A stretch of 64,000 nucleotides of DNA, from contig CP141149.1 of assembly GCA_035235625.1 (NCBI GenBank), positions 33,721,753 through 33,785,752 on the forward strand. Reading direction: 5' to 3'. The notes under the pieces are model-generated. The model did not search any database. It saw nothing but the letters and a program-made list of their open reading frames with translations, and was not told where the DNA came from. Within the stretch, counting starts at the first letter, position 1; every line of letters begins with the position of its first letter. Position numbers and translations under genes: made by a program. This DNA comes from Saururus chinensis (lineage: Eukaryota > Streptophyta > Magnoliopsida > Piperales > Saururaceae). This document shows positions 58,075 through 64,000 of this stretch, piece by piece.

Positions 58075-61000
58075 ACTCCTTCTCCACACCCTTTTGCCCC
58101 ACTTTCTACATTACATTTTTTTTCTATATTTTACCAAACGAAGGAAATAGGGAGATTTTTATAGAATCCTTTCCTTTACCTCACTTTCCCACGATCCAAA
58201 ACACAGCTTTAGGTGACTTTTAAAGGCGGAAGTAAAATTGATTTTAATTAATTTGAAAATTTTATAGTCAAATCTGAATTAGAGTTAGTAATAAAAAAAT
58301 GCCGAATCTAAATTAGAGTTAGTAATAAAAAAATTTAGCATAAATTTAAATATCTTGTTAAACCTAATTTTAAAATTTTAATTAATATTATTTTATCTCC
58401 TAAACTCATATATGCATATTATTAGCATTATTATATTCTTAAATTCTAGCCCTATTAAATAACATCCTATAAAAATAGGTAATTTTGAACTTTTAAAGTA
58501 CGCCTCACCTATATAGTATATTTATTGAGGCTCAAATCGATATAAGAAATAATCGTTAAAAAATAATATAATCTATAATTTCAAAATGGGGGATGGAAGC
58601 CTGAATCTAGATTCCATAATTCCGCTCGATTTTGACTAGAAACGGCTTAGAATTAGCTTCCAAGCGAGAATTTTTAATTTTGCCCATATTCTACATACAA
58701 ACATGATTAAGATAATTCCGGTCGGATTTAAGGCAGAATCGATCTTATAAAAATTTTATATCCAAAAAGCCCCCTAATTTCATCGATTCTGTATGGAATA
58801 ATTGAAATCGTAGTAGGGTGCAAATAAGGCTACCAATGAAATAATACAGTTACAATATAACCTATTTTATTATTATTATTATATTCTTAATTTTTATCTA
58901 TAATCGTTCTATTAAGTAAACGGTATAGCTACTTCCATAATTGTTCCTTCTACCAATTATCTATTATGTTTTTTAATACATTCAAAAGGCCAAAAATTAT
59001 ATTTGTTATTCACTTAATCAGATATTTTTGAGATAAAAGACTAAAAACATTACTACTGTCATTTATAGTTGTTATAAATAAATTATGATGATCAAACATG
59101 AGCTGTAAATGTACACATATATTAGGTAAATACTAATAAAAATCCTTGTTTTCTAATAATTCTTTCATATCATATGAATCCAACTCCACAATATCCCTCA
59201 AATGCCTATTTTAGAATAATCAAAAGTGTGAGAAGAATGACAATTGCCTTCTCACGGTAAGCCCTCTTCGAAGGCGTATGTTATATAGTAATCAGGCCAC
59301 AAGCACTAATTCATTAATGTATCTTTGAAGTAATGTTTTAAAACCCATCCCGGACCCTAACCTGGATTAGTGGCTGGGTTAGGTCAACCCAATTAAATTG
59401 TGGGCTAACCCGAGTTGAGCTGAATGATGACATCATCACTTAAAAAAGATTTAAAAGTTCCATCATATATTTTTTTTAAAGATCACTTAAACCTATTCAA
59501 AATTTTACTTAAACTTGTTTGGCCATTCAAAACTTGTTCATTTCAACCTATTTAAATAAGTAATCATCATTCCAAATTTTGTAATTTAACTTATACAAAT
59601 ATGAAGTGTAATATAATCATGATTTCAATCAACATATATCAAATCTTAAAATAAATTACCTACACCACTCATTAAAAGTTATGTTAGCTAACACTCAAAC
59701 CAAGTCAATCCAAGATGAGACATGCAAGAGTTTGGTTCCATTAACCCAAGTTTTAGCTTTGATTTGAGATAACTTGAGTCTATCCTAGAGCAGAATAGAA
59801 CTGGCTCAACAATCCTACTCCAAACCCACCAATCATTTCCATGTATAAACAAACACTCCATGAGTTTAATTATCAAAAACAAAACAAAAAACACACATGA
59901 GTTTTAGTTATCATAATGAAATATAAACTAACTTAAGAGTTGCAAAAGCAGTTTGCACAAAATGTCTGTGTAGCTAGTTAAGATTCTAACACATATGATT
60001 AAAGATGAACCCTAACTTAATGAGACCTGAGAAATTAGATAAAGCAACCAAATGAGAAACATTGAATCAAAGTGAGTTTAAGAGAATATACAATATCAAT
60101 TGCAAATAGATCTTTTTATCAAAAAATTGCACATAGAGATGAAATGCTAGAAAGAGTAAATCATCTACCAAGTAGTAGTTTGTAATAACTATAATGAACG
60201 GTTTTAAGTAGTTAAATTAATTCAATAAATGTTCGAGATTAGAATGACATTTTCTATTGAGTAAATCACAACGGTGAATTATAACATGAAAATTATGGTA
60301 AAAGTTCATAATTCAATATCTTTTGAAATTAAACAACTTAAGACTAATGGGTATAATATATTTATAATTTTTAAATATGACAAATGGGTAATGGATAAGC
60401 GGGTATGGAAGAACTTTTTCTATTACCTTCTATTTAGATAATGGTAGGATGAAATTATCCTCTTATTTACCCATTGAATAAATTTAATCGTACTATTTAA
60501 CTTCTTAGCGATATGGTACATACGGTAGAACAATAGAACGGGTACCATTGACAACCCTATGTGCAGAAGGTGGGCGGGATAAAAAGTTGTCGGGAAGATT
60601 AAATGTCATTTCCAGCCAAAATCAACTGGAATCAACAAATCACATAGCTAGGAGAATATGTTGATTCCAGCTCACAACCCACCATTTTGTAATAAAAAAT
60701 TCTATTATTTTCAATTGTTACCCTTCATATCGATTTGGGCCTCAAGAAGCGTGTCTATAGGTGAGGCCTACTTTAAAAGTTTAAAATTACTTACATATAT
60801 GGGATTTTGTTTAATAGGGCTCGAATTTAGGAGTACAACAATATAAAAAACATATATATCTAAGTGGGAGAGAGAGTTATATTAATTTAAAGTTTTAAAA
60901 ATGGGTGATGCAATATTCAAATTTATTCTAAAAAATCAAGGTTAAGGTTTTAAAATGGGGTCTCGTCAAAATCTACCTCTATAACCTACATAACCCAACC

Positions 61001-62754
61001 TCGACCCTATTATTTAACAATGCCATAACCTAAGGTGTAGAGATTAGAAAGAAAATCTCTTAGAAATTTTTTCTCTTATATTTTTCTTTTATTTAATGGT
61101 TGGTTAATATTTTTTTGTAGAATTTTATAGTTTTGGACATGTATCTAATAATGACGTAATGCTATCTCTCCAACTCTTCTTAAATAACATAAAAATTATT
61201 TGACATTAATTTATAATGTTACAATGTTTCTAAATTCTTTGTGTTTGGCCAAAGCAAAGATAACGCATAAAATAGTATGTTAAGAAAAAATATTAATTAA
61301 CAAAAAAAGGTAGGGTTACTCGCATACCTAACCTGAACAAACAAAAGTTGGGTTAGGGTTTGGGCTTTCACCCGATTAAAAAACATGACCTGGCCCGAGT
61401 TAAGTGAGGGTCAAGGCTGACCCGACCTAATTCCCAACCATAGGTTTTAGGATCAAGGTAAACAGTAAAGTCGGGTAGGGTTTCAAGTTTTTTTTTGTGC
61501 TAAACCAGACCCGACCCGACCCAATTGAAAGGATGTAGATTTTTTTTCAAACCCTATCGTCCTGAGATACTACCCGAATCAACCGTAACCTGGTCAATTT
61601 TGGGTTGGTTCCACCAAGGTCAAGTCAGGTCCGAATTTTCTTATGCATCCCTAGTCCCAACATATCGGTTACTAGTTTGACCGAATAGTTTTTTTTGACC
61701 TATTTGGTCAATTTCACCTTGAGAACTAGATGAACTTTTTTTTTCCGGCTCCGATCGAACCCAGCTGGACCGATCAATCAAGTCCAATTTTTAAAACACT
61801 TACTTTAAGTAGAGAATACTTATGCATCAACCTCGAATTGGAGATGAAGCCCATGACTTAAAAGAACCCAGTGGGGGGATTTGGTGGGAAGCGAGGGAGT
61901 GGGTCCTAATCATTATTTAGTGCTTCTCGAAGACCATGTCAGCAACAAATTGTTGAAAATAACATGTCATGATGCAAATTTTCAAAGCCCTTTTAAAATA
62001 AAGGATGTTTGATAAATCATGGGGATTTTTTTTATTCAATACAAAACAAATCCTCCTATAAAATATCATGTCATGATAATTGGGGCTTATGAATATGAAT
62101 ATCAAAACATATGATATTACTACATCTGTTAAAAGTTCATAAATAGCATGTTAATCCTCTAAGTACAAGCATGTCATTTGTATAATAATAAATAACCAAG
62201 TAAAGTTGTCTCTCATGCCCATAATTATAATTATTTACAAAATTACAGATGTAAGAAAATAAATTCACTAGTGCAACATCATCCTCAATCCCCCATCAAC
62301 GATGGTGGTCTCGCAGTTCTCACCTAAAGAGCATCTAACCAACAAGACCAAATAACAACTGAACATCTCCTCTCATTGGAGGAAAGTTTCCAAAATATCA
62401 AAAGTACTAATTAATATTCTTCGGATTGGGCCAATATCATCAAATGTTAGTTGCCTATGTACTCATCATACAACATCTCAAATGTAATTTTTAACAAGAT
62501 CGGATTCAGACACAGTTATGCCCAAAAATTATAGTATCACAAGAAGTATAACATCAAACATACAATGCTTAAGTATTCCAAACTAGCATACATTTGATGC
62601 AAATTTTTTAGTTGTTCTACTTTTTCTAATTATACAATCAATAGCAAACAAATCCATTAATTATCTCATGGGCCTTTGTTTAATAATCACTATCCCTGTC
62701 TAATCTCATAGATAGGCAAACTCATCAAATGTCAACCTGAGTAACGAATGATTG
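58075..62754. other. AT-rich repeat-derived DNA without genes
   Basis: No coding gene or RNA gene is supported. Stretches with CCCGACC, GGGTTAGG and GGTCAACCC motifs at 59344-59420 and 61310-61650 are decayed dispersed repeats. 60360-60564 is the second copy of the repeat ending ATTGACAACCCTA. 62420-62480 (GGATTGGGCCAATATCATC, then TTAGTTGCCTATGTAC) is a diverged piece of the family A LTR. The frames at 59688-59894 and 60658-60846 lack domains. Confidence 0.5.
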
Positions 62755-64000
62755 TGTAATATCCGGGATTTTTCTAGGTTTCAAAAATTTAACACGTGGA
62801 AAATAGTATGTTAACCCCTAACTATCTTAGGTTAATAGGATAGAATTTATAGCTAAACTATGTCATTAGAAACTAGACATAAAGAGCTTTGAAACGCCAC
62901 CAAGATTGCAAGAATCGAACTTCAGATGGAGTTATGACCGTTCAAAGTTGAACATATTGTACATGACCCGTTTACACAATTTAGACATGTATTTGGGCCG
63001 TTTAAGTCATTTTACGTGCCCGGTTACCAACAATAACGAGAATTATTAAAATGTAAACCAAGTAGTCCACCTTAGACCAACTTCTAAGGGGATTAGGGTT
63101 CTTAATCCCATAATTACAAAAAGGCCACCCATAGCTTATTTAGGGGAGCTTTTCGCTCTTAGGGGAGGAGAGAGAAGGGGGTTGTTGAAGGAGTTTCCAG
63201 TGAGTCTGGTCTGCGGCGAAGATGGGGAGGAGGTGCAAGCTCGAAGACCGGCAGTGGTGAGATGAGAATGTAGAATAAACTAATTCTCCTTAAGCTTAAT
63301 AATGAATTAATAAGGCAGATTGTATAAGTGAATTATAAAAAATAGAAGGGGTGTAAAAACAATTTCCTAATTTTTCCCACCGCCAGTTGGCCTCCCGATT
63401 GCCGAACCCGTCGAAGGAGGGGGGCACACTAGTCCTAGCGGCCTTGGCAGCGGTGGTTTCAGCTTTTGAACCAACTGTAAAAAACAAACAAACTTACTCT
63501 AGCCATCAGAGGACTGCGGTGCAGCCCTTAGCCAAAGGTGGGACCGAGGTTCCTGAAATAGCCGGACGATGGCGATCCAGTCAAACTCAGCCCATCGCCA
63601 AATTGTGGTGACCTGTCGCTGCGGTGCCTCAGACAAACTATAGAACAAAAAAAAGGGGCATTTTTATGCCCCAGATGACATTTTCATACTAGAGTTTTGA
63701 CCTTAGTATGAAAGAGGCTAATAGGGTTTGGGATAGTCATTTAGAATCCTTGCTTGTTGACAAGCAAGATAATGTTCAAAATGGTTTTTTAGAGTTTTTA
63801 GCTCTATTGAGGAGCTGCTAATTTGACCGTGTAGTTGCACCTCCCCGTTAGAAGGAGCTCTGCATTACCTCGGCTTACCACTAATTTATTCAAAATCATT
63901 TAGTGTACACGCATTTAGATTAGCTGACATCTTCCTTGGTTCGCTTTTCCACCAGTTTTGTTCAGGTACAATTGTGGACCATGCCCTTCTACTCTGTATG
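62755..64000 (+). mobile_element. Family C LTR-like copy, runs off the window
   Basis: It starts TGTAATATCCGGGATTTTTC and follows the family C LTR at 30972 through CAAAAATTTAACACGTGGAA and GAAACGCCACCAAGATTGCA to the pathway of GTTTACACAATTTAGACATG. After about 63150 the copy enters a GC-rich part different from the others (frame 63387-63611, no domain). The right end lies beyond the window. Confidence 0.6.

Overview
This is nuclear DNA of a flowering plant. It has spliced genes with short exons and plant-type introns, a MIR156 locus, plant versions of TAF5 and CPL4, and a dense layer of LTR, hAT, Mutator-like and Tourist-like elements. I cannot name the species from sequence alone. Most open frames in the window are spurious or lie in repeats; I could support only two intact protein-coding genes and one microRNA gene.

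Layout. 1-2558 is the 3' part of an LTR-like repeat. About 4.7-5.5 kb (transcript possibly running further) holds a MIR156 gene on the + strand with an intact hairpin. 7450-8403 is a non-autonomous hAT element with an exact 8-bp target duplication. 12.3-13.0 kb has a decayed Copia gag on the minus strand. 15.7-37.4 kb is a repeat block with almost no internal retroelement genes: a 2.2-kb inverted-repeat element carrying a 105-bp tandem array and split by a solo LTR (17572-19562); a second solo LTR of the same family (19963-25379), itself split by a 3.4-kb solo LTR of another family (21477-24896); a truncated copy of that second family (26837-28350); a small non-autonomous LTR element (about 29.8-31.7 kb); a third family-A solo LTR (31991-33887); and further fragments.

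The gene-rich part is 38.6-55.8 kb. TAF5 (TFIID subunit, + strand, 19 coding exons, 663 codons) and CPL4 (RNA polymerase II CTD phosphatase, minus strand, 8 coding exons, 449 codons) lie tail to tail, 704 bp apart. Both act on the RNA polymerase II transcription cycle, one at promoter recognition and one at CTD dephosphorylation. The joined reading frames were built by hand and are divisible by three without internal stops. TAF5 intron 14 has been enlarged by a 125-bp Tourist-like MITE and a 1.77-kb Mutator-like element with a perfect 9-bp target duplication and a decayed plant-mobile-domain gene. Upstream of CPL4 are its likely 5' untranslated exon and a remnant of a Myb/SANT-like gene.

57.6-64 kb is AT-rich sequence with degenerate repeat ends, closing in another LTR-like copy that runs off the window. 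No tRNA, rRNA or CRISPR was seen. All boundaries and homologies were read by eye from the sequence; no database search was run.
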